A stretch of 60,219 bases of DNA from Segetibacter sp. (GTDB taxonomy: Bacteria > Bacteroidota > Bacteroidia > Chitinophagales > Chitinophagaceae). Within the stretch, counting starts at the first letter, position 1. The number at the start of each line of letters is the position of its first letter. The DNA lies in the NCBI GenBank assembly GCA_021154405.1, contig JAJKIP010000248.1:1-60219 (forward strand), in the 5' to 3' direction. Positions 26,876 to 35,202 of the stretch are shown in pieces. The translations under genes were made by a program, and so were the position numbers. A model generated the notes under the pieces. It made no database searches. It saw nothing but the letters and a program-made list of their open reading frames with translations, and had not been told where the DNA came from.

Positions 26876-29776
26876 TCAAACTGGGAAACTGACAGTCACA
26901 CGGGTTCCCAATGGTTCATTATTCTGATCAATCAGGTCCTGCACCATCAGCTCAATTTTATGCCTGGTATTCTTGTTCATCATTTCTATCCGGTCTGCCG
27001 TAACCGACATTCCCCTGGATTGTCTGTCGAAACTCTCACGCATCTTAAACTGACCTGCTACCAATCTTCCCACTCCATTATCTTCTACCGTACAGATCAA
27101 TTTGTTATTATCAAGTCGTACATTAATAACAATTTTCCCTTCTTTGTCTCTCCGGTAGCTGATCCCATGGCGGATACTGTTTTCTACATAAGGCTGAAGA
27201 ACCATTGGCGGGATACAATATTCTCCTGGAGAAACAGTATCCGATACCTGGATACAATATATAAACTTCTCCTCCATTCTTGTTTTTTCAAGTTCCAGAT
27301 AGGTAGCAAGGTATTGCAATTCTTCCTGTATTGTGATCTCCTGCCGGGTCGAAAAATCCAGTGTCTGCCTGATAAGACTGGAAAATGCAGTGATGAATTT
27401 GTTGGCCCCAATGGTATCCTTTTCCATTACATATTGCTGTATGGAGTTAAGGCTGTTGAATATGAAATGGGGGTTCATTTGCGCTTTCAGGGCTTTTTGC
27501 TCCAGTTCCGTCATCTTTTTTACTGTATCCCCTTTTCTTGCTTCCTTTTCCCTGATACGTTTGATATATATAATTACTGCCAGCCAGACAAAGGTCCCAC
27601 CAAGTAAAAACAGCAGTATCCTGAACCAGGTCCTTTCTTCCAATAATTGTTCAATAGAAAAATGAATCTGTTTTGTTTCACTCTGAACCCCGAATTTATT
27701 GATGGCGGCAAGCTGAAGTGTATACTTACCGGATGGCAGCGAAGGGTAACTCAAAAAAGTTTCACTGGTGGTTTTCCAATTACTGTCGAGACCCATCAGC
27801 CTGTACCTATAATTAATATGACCCACCGATCGATAGGAAATACCTACAAATTCAAGTCGGATATTGTTATCTCTGTGAGGCAATAAAAAGCCAGTAGTGT
27901 CATAATTCCATACTTTATCAGAACTTTTAATTGCAGTGATACGAAGATCACAATCCGAGGTTTGTGAGATATTATTTTCGTTGAAATAAGTAACCCCCTG
28001 TGGAGTTCCTACATAAATAATTGGACCATCAACATAGACTGCATTGATAATATCAGAACCTAAACCGTCTGCAGTCGTCAGTTTGAGAATATCATATTTA
28101 TCATTGTAAAGGGTCACTTTATTGAGTCCTTTATCTGTCCCTACCCACAACACATTGCCCGAAACAAAAATATTCCTGCAAATATTACTGGTCAGTCCAT
28201 TGTCCTGATTCAGGTGCATGATCACTTTATTATTTTTCAGGCCCACTACTCCTTCCCCATAGGTAGCGATCCAGTAAACACCATCATCTGTTTTTGTGAT
28301 GGCGGAGATACGGTTGCCAAGGAGACTATTTGTTTCACCCAACATCACAGCTTTGCCTTGTGCGTTTATCTCATATAACCCTGTGAGCATTCCTAAATAA
28401 TAATTATCACCATGCGGAAACATGCAGGTGATCCGCTTTCGCCAAAGTTGAGTAGCCACCTTTTGACCATGCTGCACATCTAAAACAAAACCCCCTCCTG
28501 CTGTTCCGAAATACAAAACACCTTTCTCTGACACAATACTTTTTACTGCCAAAGGGTATTCGATACCAGGCAATGAACCTTTCAGGGTATGAATACCCCA
28601 ATCTGAACCAATGAGTAATCTGCCATTTATATCCTGTGCAAGGGAAAGCACCCGTACGTGCTGGGAATTAGTGCTAATCTTATGTTTATGGACTATTTCC
28701 CCGGTTCTACTCAATTGCCAGAGTAATGAATGATCTGTACCAATATATATCGAGGAATCTACCTTAAGAATACTGAAGACTGAAAGCGGGCTTTCATCAT
28801 CATTGAACTTAATATCCCTGAATGCCGTTGATCCAAGCCGGAATACTCCTTCACCCATTGTAGCAAACCACAGGTTCTTTTCTCTATCTTCCAGCACGGC
28901 AGTCACTTTATGCCCATCCAGGAATTCACCAATCATGCGGTTCGGATTCAGGCTGTATAGTATGCATTTTGAAGCTGCATTAATTACAAAAAGGCTGTCA
29001 TTGATCCTTGCTACATTGATAAAGTTTTCCGGCACAGGCAGACTGTTCACACGGCCGTGCGTCTGGGAGAGAAAAAGAAGGCTATCCTGGTTTCTTACTG
29101 CAACAAGATCCCGTCTTAATAAAAACCAGTTGATGGTTCCTTCAGGAAAAAATTTATTGGTGGTTTTTATAACTGTTTCCCTGTCTGCATCAATATCCAC
29201 AAACATGGGACCAAGATGTTCCAGCCCTACTGCCACCCGGAATGAACCCTGTTCGTTCACATTGGCATCATATATCTGGAACAATTCATTATCCATGGTC
29301 CTCATGGTAATTATATTGCCGTTGGATTTAATTATATGAAGAAGAAATTGTTCTACGATCAGGATATTACCCCGTTTATCTTCCAACACACTTTTTACCT
29401 CCGCCGAGATCCTGATTTTTTTTAATACAGAATCATTGGTGGTATTATATATCCTGCCTTTCGAGTAGTAACAGATGGAATTTCTGAAAGGAATAGCCCA
29501 TACCCTGTTTTTTGAATCCACAAATAATTTGAGGATCTCATTATCCGGAAGTCCGTCCGTAGTGGTGAAATTGGTGAAGTGAGTACCATCAAAGCGGCTT
29601 AGTCCAGTTTCAGTCCCAAACCACAGAAATCCTTCATGGTCCTGCTGAATATAATAAACAGTTGAACCAGCCAGACCTTCCTTACTATCATAATGGGTGT
29701 AACTATATTCCTGGCCAAAGACCAGGCAGGGCACTAGAAATATCAGCAGCAGTAAAGGTTTACAAACCGTATTCAT
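26876..29776 (-). CDS. propeller-type sensor histidine kinase (LytS-like)
   Basis: This is a 966-residue inner-membrane sensor. It has a signal peptide (about 1-21), a periplasmic seven-bladed propeller of two-component regulator repeats (about 25-650, with blocks such as GLWFGT, WFATMGEGVF and LWVGTDKGLNKV), a Y_Y_Y domain (about 655-715) and one membrane helix (about 722-744). The cytoplasmic part is a LytS-like kinase, with the phosphoacceptor block MNPHFIFNSLNSIQ near 767 and an ATP-binding region with YVENSIRHG (about 862) and VEDNGVGR. Related sensors often detect glycans or other extracellular cues. It works with the LytTR regulator encoded next to it. Confidence 0.9.
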   Translation of the reverse strand: MNTVCKPLLLLIFLVPCLVFGQEYSYTHYDSKEGLAGSTVYYIQQDHEGFLWFGTETGLSRFDGTHFTNFTTTDGLPDNEILKLFVDSKNRVWAIPFRNSICYYSKGRIYNTTNDSVLKKIRISAEVKSVLEDKRGNILIVEQFLLHIIKSNGNIITMRTMDNELFQIYDANVNEQGSFRVAVGLEHLGPMFVDIDADRETVIKTTNKFFPEGTINWFLLRRDLVAVRNQDSLLFLSQTHGRVNSLPVPENFINVARINDSLFVINAASKCILYSLNPNRMIGEFLDGHKVTAVLEDREKNLWFATMGEGVFRLGSTAFRDIKFNDDESPLSVFSILKVDSSIYIGTDHSLLWQLSRTGEIVHKHKISTNSQHVRVLSLAQDINGRLLIGSDWGIHTLKGSLPGIEYPLAVKSIVSEKGVLYFGTAGGGFVLDVQHGQKVATQLWRKRITCMFPHGDNYYLGMLTGLYEINAQGKAVMLGETNSLLGNRISAITKTDDGVYWIATYGEGVVGLKNNKVIMHLNQDNGLTSNICRNIFVSGNVLWVGTDKGLNKVTLYNDKYDILKLTTADGLGSDIINAVYVDGPIIYVGTPQGVTYFNENNISQTSDCDLRITAIKSSDKVWNYDTTGFLLPHRDNNIRLEFVGISYRSVGHINYRYRLMGLDSNWKTTSETFLSYPSLPSGKYTLQLAAINKFGVQSETKQIHFSIEQLLEERTWFRILLFLLGGTFVWLAVIIYIKRIREKEARKGDTVKKMTELEQKALKAQMNPHFIFNSLNSIQQYVMEKDTIGANKFITAFSSLIRQTLDFSTRQEITIQEELQYLATYLELEKTRMEEKFIYCIQVSDTVSPGEYCIPPMVLQPYVENSIRHGISYRRDKEGKIVINVRLDNNKLICTVEDNGVGRLVAGQFKMRESFDRQSRGMSVTADRIEMMNKNTRHKIELMVQDLIDQNNEPLGTRVTVSFPV

Positions 29777-29800
29777 TAATGGTTAGCAGGGTTTGGACCC

Positions 29801-31033
29801 TCAAGTTAATGAATCTATCTTATGCTGTATTTCCTGTCTTTCAATTTGTGTTTTGGAAAGAGATAATGCTTTCTGATATTGTAAGCGGGCCTTTCCAGGA
29901 TCCTTTTCCCGGAATAACTCACCGAGCAGTATAAAATAAAAATGATTATTGTCCATCTGAAGTGGTTCAGCTTCATTTAGTGCGATATCGCTTCCTCGGG
30001 CTTTATATAAGGCATAAAGCCGATTCAGGACTACAGCCGGTGAGAAATTAATAGTCCTTAACTTATCATACAGAGAAAGTATCTCTTCCCATTTTTCGGG
30101 AGAATCTTCTTTAATACAATGCCAGCATGCAATACGGGCTTCCAGATGATAAGAGCTTAATTCATTGCCGCTGGCAGATAGATCCAGGAAGTGGATACCC
30201 TGGCGAATAAGTTCTGTATCCCACTTATTTCTGTCCTGGTCTTCATACAGGATAATATCCCCATCACTTGTTTGCCGGGCATTGAACCTTGAAGCATGAA
30301 AACACATCAGCGCCAGCAGGGCATTTGTTTTTGGCTGGTTTGTTCGCTCATATTCTGTCAGGAATGTTCCAAGCTTCATAGCTTCCACACAAAGATCTTT
30401 GCGCAATATTTCATTTTGTGTCATGGAATAATACCCTTCATTAAATAAAAGATAGATTATATGAAGGACATTGTCCAGTCGTTCAGACACCTTGTCTTCA
30501 GGCGGGAATTCCAGTTGAACTTTTTCTGACCGCAGTTTTTCCCTGGCGCGGAACAGGCGCTTATTAATAGTTTCCTTACTGGATAAAAATGCCTCCGCAA
30601 TTTCATCAATTCCAAAACCGCAGAGTATACGTAAGGCCAATCCTATCTGGGCCTCACTGGCAATAACTGGTGTACAGATTGCAAAGATCATTTGCAACTG
30701 GCTATCCTTAATATGTTGTTCTGAGAAGTTCAATTCATCCAATTCAGTAGTTTCCACTTTTTGAGAACTGAGTGCAGGCAGGACCTTTTGCTGGAATATT
30801 TTATCGCGACGGAAATGATAGAGCGTTTTCTGTTTTGCAACTGTATATAGCCAGGCGGTTGGATTAGGCGGCATCCCCTTCATTCCCCAGCTTTCAGCTG
30901 CCGTTAGAAAAGTTTCACTAACTATGTCTTCCGCAAGCTCTATATGCTCCAGGCCAAAAAGGCTGCTGATAACAGCAACCATTTTAGCAAACTCTCTCTG
31001 GAAAAGTTCCTTCAGGTAATTATCGTTCTGCAT
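29801..31033 (-). CDS. ECF42-type RNA polymerase sigma factor with C-terminal extension
   Basis: This 410-residue protein has an ordinary ECF sigma core in its first 180 residues: region 2 is around FGLEHIELAEDIVSETFLTAA, and region 4 around LRILCGFGIDEIAEAFLSSKETINKRLFRAREKL. A helical C-terminal extension of about 220 residues follows (DUF6596/TPR-like). This long extension, together with a neighbouring DGPF/YCII gene, is the hallmark of the ECF42 group, which lacks a classical anti-sigma factor. The YCII gene lies 9 bp upstream. The sensor kinase gene follows 24 bp downstream. Confidence 0.87.
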   Translation of the reverse strand: MQNDNYLKELFQREFAKMVAVISSLFGLEHIELAEDIVSETFLTAAESWGMKGMPPNPTAWLYTVAKQKTLYHFRRDKIFQQKVLPALSSQKVETTELDELNFSEQHIKDSQLQMIFAICTPVIASEAQIGLALRILCGFGIDEIAEAFLSSKETINKRLFRAREKLRSEKVQLEFPPEDKVSERLDNVLHIIYLLFNEGYYSMTQNEILRKDLCVEAMKLGTFLTEYERTNQPKTNALLALMCFHASRFNARQTSDGDIILYEDQDRNKWDTELIRQGIHFLDLSASGNELSSYHLEARIACWHCIKEDSPEKWEEILSLYDKLRTINFSPAVVLNRLYALYKARGSDIALNEAEPLQMDNNHFYFILLGELFREKDPGKARLQYQKALSLSKTQIERQEIQHKIDSLT

Positions 31034-31042
31034 CTCCGGTTT

Positions 31043-31381
31043 TTAGCCCACATAGAGAGGTCTTATCTCCACGCTGCCACCCAGGGCAAGGATGGGACAA
31101 CCATGTGCCAGTGTGGTGGCCTCTTCCAGGTTTTCTGCTTTCAGAATATATATTCCGCCCAGTATTTCACGCAGTTCAACAAAGGGACCATCCGTAATTA
31201 CACCACCGCCTTTTAAAACTTTTCCTTCAGGAGCGAGACGAACGGATGTGCCCATTTTACCCTGCCCGGCCAATTCTTCGTGCCAGTGATCCCATTTTTT
31301 TGCTACTTCCTGCATATCCTTTGGAGATATATTGTTAGGATCAAAGGGAGCTCGTCTGAAAACTAAAGCAAATTCTTTCAT
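31043..31381 (-). CDS. YCII/DGPF-domain protein
   Basis: This 112-residue YCII-related protein carries the DGPF motif (in ITDGPFVELREILGG, about 62-76). These small dimeric proteins have a ferredoxin-like fold, and no firm enzymatic role is known. They are the standard genomic partners of ECF42 sigma factors and are probably controlled by them. It ends 9 bp before the sigma-factor gene on the same strand. Confidence 0.88.
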   Translation of the reverse strand: MKEFALVFRRAPFDPNNISPKDMQEVAKKWDHWHEELAGQGKMGTSVRLAPEGKVLKGGGVITDGPFVELREILGGIYILKAENLEEATTLAHGCPILALGGSVEIRPLYVG

Positions 31382-31434
31382 ATTTGTGGATTTAAAAATT
31401 CAGATTAAAAATAAGTATTAGTTGATCCCGATAA

Positions 31435-31905
31435 TCAGGCATGCTCCGCATGTGCGCCCACTTTGTAAGATCCTCCTGGTGTTCGGAAGGCAATATTAAA
31501 GCGGTTCCAGCAATTTATCGTGTTAACTGCCAGTGTGAGGTCTACCAGCTCAGGTTCCTCAAATTGCGATATGGCTTCGCTATAAACGTCATCTGGCACA
31601 TCACCATTAGTGATTTTAGTTACAGCCTCGGCCCAGGCAAGTGCGGCTCTTTCACGGTCCGTATAGACGGTCGCTTCACGCCATGCATTCAACAGGTAGA
31701 GACGCTGTTCTGATTCACCTTGTGAACGAAGGTCCTTCGCATGCATATCCAGGCAATAGCAGCAGCCGTTGATCTGAGATACCCTGAAATTAATCAGCTC
31801 CAGTAATGGCTTTTCTATTGAGCATTTAGCGAGGTAGCCGCTCAGGCCAAACATAGGTTTAAATACATTTTGTCCCTGCTGCATTAAATTGATTCTCTGT
31901 CTCAT
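31435..31905 (-). CDS. AhpD-like carboxymuconolactone decarboxylase-family protein
   Basis: This 156-residue protein of the AhpD/CMD superfamily has the redox motif CCYCLDMH (about 47-54), where CxxC and the following His form a peroxidase-type active site. In relatives it helps reduce peroxides or acts as a general thiol peroxidase. It is the first gene in the leftward run AhpD-like, YCII, sigma factor, kinase, regulator (53 bp before the YCII gene). AhpD-like genes are known partners of ECF sigma factors (mainly the ECF41 group), so an oxidative-stress response is a reasonable inference. Confidence 0.85.
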   Translation of the reverse strand: MRQRINLMQQGQNVFKPMFGLSGYLAKCSIEKPLLELINFRVSQINGCCYCLDMHAKDLRSQGESEQRLYLLNAWREATVYTDRERAALAWAEAVTKITNGDVPDDVYSEAISQFEEPELVDLTLAVNTINCWNRFNIAFRTPGGSYKVGAHAEHA

Positions 31906-32244
31906 TTTGCTTGATTTTAGAGGTTAATTGTGTGTTTTATACCCTAATAATGCGCGAAAGGAATCAGATTGGACATACTCCTGAAAGTTTTTTTAAAAAA
32001 ATTGTTGTAGCAGTCAGTCCCTGGATTAGACATGAAAATTATATGCTTTGAAACATATATAATTCATGCAACATCAAACCTATCGATATACATAATCTGT
32101 TGTAGAAATTATTGATACGCTTGTAGAATTTATGTCACAGTTTTTCCCGGTATATATAATAGTTTTTCTTTTAAAAACAACACAATCAAACGCTTCTTCT
32201 TTTTGGTGCGTTTCTTACTGATCAAAAGTAATTGCGTATAATAA
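31906..32244. other. AT-rich gap between the leftward sigma-factor run and the glycan cluster
   Basis: The 339-bp gap should hold two divergent promoters, but no clean TAnnTTTG element was found on either strand. TTGTAGAA occurs twice, at 32100-32107 and 32121-32128, exactly 21 bp apart, and TTGTAG once more at 32005-32010. TATATG/CATATA forms a small inverted pair near 32040-32059. A 33-codon open frame (31950-32051) has no ribosome-binding site and is not called. Confidence 0.45.
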
Positions 32245-33213
32245 ATGAAAATTTTTACCTGGCATATTCATGGATCTTATTTATACTTCCTTTCCCAGGG
32301 AGATTACGAAATATATATTCCTGTTACAGCAACGAGAAAAGAAGAGGGGTACTATGGCAGAGGCAATACGTTTCCTTTTGGACCCAATGTAATAGAGATA
32401 CCTTTTGAGGAAGTAAGCCACACTGAATTTGATTGCATTCTTTTTCAAACGAATCGGAACTACCTGGTTGACCAATTCCTCGTATTATCAGAGGAACAAA
32501 GAAGTTTACCTCGAATTTATCTTGAGCATGACCCACCAGGAAACCATCCTGTGGAAACCACTCATGTCATGCAGGACAGGGAAATGCTATTTGTTCATGT
32601 TACTCATTTTAATAAACTGATGTGGGATAACGGAGCAATTGATACGCGTGTTATAGAACATGGTGTAATTGATCCGCGTGTACAATATAAAGGTGAGCTT
32701 GACAAAGGGATTGTAGTGATCAATAATTTACCATCAAGAGGACGTTTACTTGGGCTGGATATTTTTCTGGAGGCCAGAAAACATGTTCCGCTGGACCTTG
32801 TTGGTATGGGCTCAGAAGGACTGGGCCTTGGAGAAGTATTACATCCTCAACTGCCTGAATTTACCAGCAGGTATCGCTTTTTCTTTAATCCCATAAGGTG
32901 GACAAGTCTTGGACTGGCCATCTGTGAGGCAATGATGATTGGGATACCTGTTGTAGGATTGGCCACAACGGAGCTTTCTTCCGTTATTACAAATGGCCAA
33001 TCAGGTTTCATACATACTGATATCCATTACCTGATCGAAAAAATGAAGCTGTTAATTGAAAACCCGCAGCTCGCTTTTGAATTAGGTAATGAAGGGAAAA
33101 GAGTCGCCAGAGATCGATTCAACATTGAACGGTTTACCCGTGAATGGAAGGAACTGTTTCAATTGGCTATTGACAAAAAAGGACTGGAAATGAGGCGGAC
33201 AAGCCTTGCTTAG
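32245..33213 (+). CDS. glycosyltransferase, GT4-like
   Basis: This 322-residue protein has a C-terminal GT-B-type sugar-nucleotide domain: PIRWTSLGLAICEAMMIGIPVVGLATTELSSVITNG (about 215-255) contains the E-x7-E-like stretch of GT4 enzymes. The N-terminal half (about 1-160) is divergent and unusual for the family, with FTWHIHGSYLYFLSQ at the start. It probably adds a sugar to a glycan or glycolipid in the cytoplasm. It leads a rightward run with a second GT4, a heptose phosphatase, HldE and a GT9, so the glycan probably contains heptose. Donor and acceptor are unknown. Confidence 0.8.
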   Translation: MKIFTWHIHGSYLYFLSQGDYEIYIPVTATRKEEGYYGRGNTFPFGPNVIEIPFEEVSHTEFDCILFQTNRNYLVDQFLVLSEEQRSLPRIYLEHDPPGNHPVETTHVMQDREMLFVHVTHFNKLMWDNGAIDTRVIEHGVIDPRVQYKGELDKGIVVINNLPSRGRLLGLDIFLEARKHVPLDLVGMGSEGLGLGEVLHPQLPEFTSRYRFFFNPIRWTSLGLAICEAMMIGIPVVGLATTELSSVITNGQSGFIHTDIHYLIEKMKLLIENPQLAFELGNEGKRVARDRFNIERFTREWKELFQLAIDKKGLEMRRTSLA

Positions 33214-33244
33214 CCGCTGGATCTTTAATTTAAATGGAGTATGT

Positions 33245-34558
33245 ATGAGAAGGAAAATCGCGTTTATCAGCGAGCATGCCTCACCATTGGCAGTGCTTGG
33301 GGGAATTGATGCAGGAGGACAGAATGTATATGTTGCAGAGTTGACCCGGTATATTGCCAAAAAAGGTTATGATATTGACGTATTTACCAGATGGGAAGAT
33401 CCTGCTCTGCCCCAGGTTACTGACCTTAAAAATGGCGTCAGAGTCATCCATATAAAAGCCGGTCCCATAAGATACATCTCCAAGGAAGAACTACTTCCTT
33501 ATATGAACGAGTTCCGTATGAACATGATCAGTTTTATGGAACTGGAAGAAATAGCATATGATCTGGTGCATGCAAATTTTTTTATGTCGGCACTGGTTGC
33601 CATGGAATTGAAAGAATTAGTTGGAATACCGTATGTGGTAACCTATCATGCCCTTGGGAAAGTAAGATTATTGCACCAGCGTGAACAGGACCGATTTCCG
33701 GAAGAACGGCTTGAAATAGAAAAAAAGACTGGTGCCAAAGCAGACAGGATCATTGCAGAGTGTCCACAGGATAAAGAGGATTTATGTAACCTGTATGGAA
33801 TGAATAGTGGAAATATTTCCATAGTACCCTGTGGCTTTTGCCCGTCTACCTTCTATCCGGTCAACCAGTCGCTTGCAAGAACCGTTCTGGGATTAAATAA
33901 AGAGGAAAAGATTATCCTGCAATTAGGAAGGATGGTACCACGCAAAGGCGTTGACAATGTGATCCGGGCTCTTTCATTGCTGGCTACAAAAAATGTACGG
34001 CTTTTGGTTGTGGGAGGAGATTCAGAAAATCCCGATCCGGCCAGTTGCCCGGAATTAGGAAGATTACAGGAGCTGGCAGCGGCGGCAGGTGTGCAATCAT
34101 CCGTCACATTTACCGGCAGCCGGAAAAGTAAATTCCTCAAGTATTATTATTCAGCAGCGGACCTGTTTATTACCACACCCTGGTATGAGCCATTTGGGAT
34201 CACCCCCCTGGAATCTATGGCTTGCGGTACTCTAGTAATCGGATCGGATGTAGGCGGTATTAAATATAGCGTGGAAGATACTAAAACAGGTTTTCTTGTC
34301 CCGCCCCGGAACCCTCAGGTCCTGGCTGCAAAAATAGATCAGGCACTAAATGACGAGTACCTCATACAGAAAATGCAGGTAAATGCCATCAAAAGAGTAC
34401 ATAGTTTATTTACATGGGCCAGGATTGCTGAAATGATGATACCGGTTTATGAAGACGTACTGGACAAGGCCAGCACCAGATGGAAATCAGAAAATCATAC
34501 AAAAACACGCGTGTATTTTCTTGAGCCTTCTAAAAAAACATTGAAAAAGATCAGGTGA
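33245..34558 (+). CDS. glycosyltransferase, GT4 family (sucrose-phosphate-synthase-like)
   Basis: This GT4 enzyme of about 437 residues begins MRRKIAFISEHASPLAVLGG. The N-terminal GGIDAGGQNVYV block is the acceptor-side glycine loop seen in sucrose-phosphate synthase-like and MshA-like enzymes. The C-terminal donor half has LGRMVPRKGVDNVI and PWYEPFGITPLESMACG, the E-x7-E motif of retaining GT4 enzymes. I use the ATG at 33245, which has a GGAG site 5 bp upstream. The TTG at 33206 is in frame but lies inside the previous gene. Its stop overlaps the start of the phosphatase gene (TGATG), so the two are co-translated. Confidence 0.88.
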   Translation: MRRKIAFISEHASPLAVLGGIDAGGQNVYVAELTRYIAKKGYDIDVFTRWEDPALPQVTDLKNGVRVIHIKAGPIRYISKEELLPYMNEFRMNMISFMELEEIAYDLVHANFFMSALVAMELKELVGIPYVVTYHALGKVRLLHQREQDRFPEERLEIEKKTGAKADRIIAECPQDKEDLCNLYGMNSGNISIVPCGFCPSTFYPVNQSLARTVLGLNKEEKIILQLGRMVPRKGVDNVIRALSLLATKNVRLLVVGGDSENPDPASCPELGRLQELAAAAGVQSSVTFTGSRKSKFLKYYYSAADLFITTPWYEPFGITPLESMACGTLVIGSDVGGIKYSVEDTKTGFLVPPRNPQVLAAKIDQALNDEYLIQKMQVNAIKRVHSLFTWARIAEMMIPVYEDVLDKASTRWKSENHTKTRVYFLEPSKKTLKKIR

Positions 34559-35202
34559 TGCAGAGTAGACCACAAAAAGCGGTGTTTATTGATAAAGATG
34601 GAACATTGATTCCGGATATTCCCTTTAATTCAGATCCAGATCTGCTCAGTATTGAACCGGAAACGATCAGTGGGTTAAAGCTCTTACATAATAATGGGTA
34701 TAAACTGATCATAATTTCCAATCAGCCTGGAATAGCCAGAGGTTATTTTACGGAAAAAGCGCTGGATGTAATCTGGACTCGCATCAATTCCATCCTTTCA
34801 AATCATGCAATAAAACTGGATGCATTTTATTACTGTCCGCATGATGCAAATGGCATTATCTCACCCTATGCTATTGTCTGCAATTGCCGCAAACCGGCTC
34901 CCGGCTTAATATTCAAGGCTGCAGCAGAATGGAATATCGCATTGAACAAGTCCTGGATGGTGGGAGATATCTTAAATGATATTGAAGCAGGCAACAGGGC
35001 AGGATGCAGATCAATATTATTAAACAACGGAAATGAAACGGAATGGATTATGAATCCGGCACGGACTCCGGTTAGCATGACTAAAAATTTCAGGGAAGCT
35101 GCCCAGATAATCGTAAAACAGAACAATTATGAACCCAAGGAATTTGAACCATTCGGAAATCATCAATCTATTTTCCCAGAAGAAAGTTCTGGTAATAGGT
35201 GA
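34558..35202 (+). CDS. gmhB: D-glycero-D-manno-heptose 1,7-bisphosphate 7-phosphatase-like (GmhB)
   Basis: This HAD-family phosphatase of about 214 residues is expected to remove the 7-phosphate from heptose 1,7-bisphosphate on the way to ADP-heptose. The catalytic DxDGT motif is DKDGTLI (12-18). The Zn-binding cysteines typical of GmhB are present in CPHDANG (about 93) and CNCRKPAPG (about 108-110), and the fourth HAD motif is VGDILNDIEAG. It overlaps the preceding GT4 gene by one base and the following hldE gene by 74 bp, so all three are tightly coupled. Confidence 0.87.
   Translation: MQSRPQKAVFIDKDGTLIPDIPFNSDPDLLSIEPETISGLKLLHNNGYKLIIISNQPGIARGYFTEKALDVIWTRINSILSNHAIKLDAFYYCPHDANGIISPYAIVCNCRKPAPGLIFKAAAEWNIALNKSWMVGDILNDIEAGNRAGCRSILLNNGNETEWIMNPARTPVSMTKNFREAAQIIVKQNNYEPKEFEPFGNHQSIFPEESSGNR

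Noticed and set aside
31950-32051. 33-codon open frame in the gap before the glycan cluster
   Set aside because: There is no ribosome-binding site, no conserved-looking content and an AT-rich background where such frames arise by chance.
33206-33244. TTG start for the second GT4 gene
   Set aside because: It starts inside the previous gene and lacks a ribosome site, whereas the ATG at 33245 has GGAG at the right distance.
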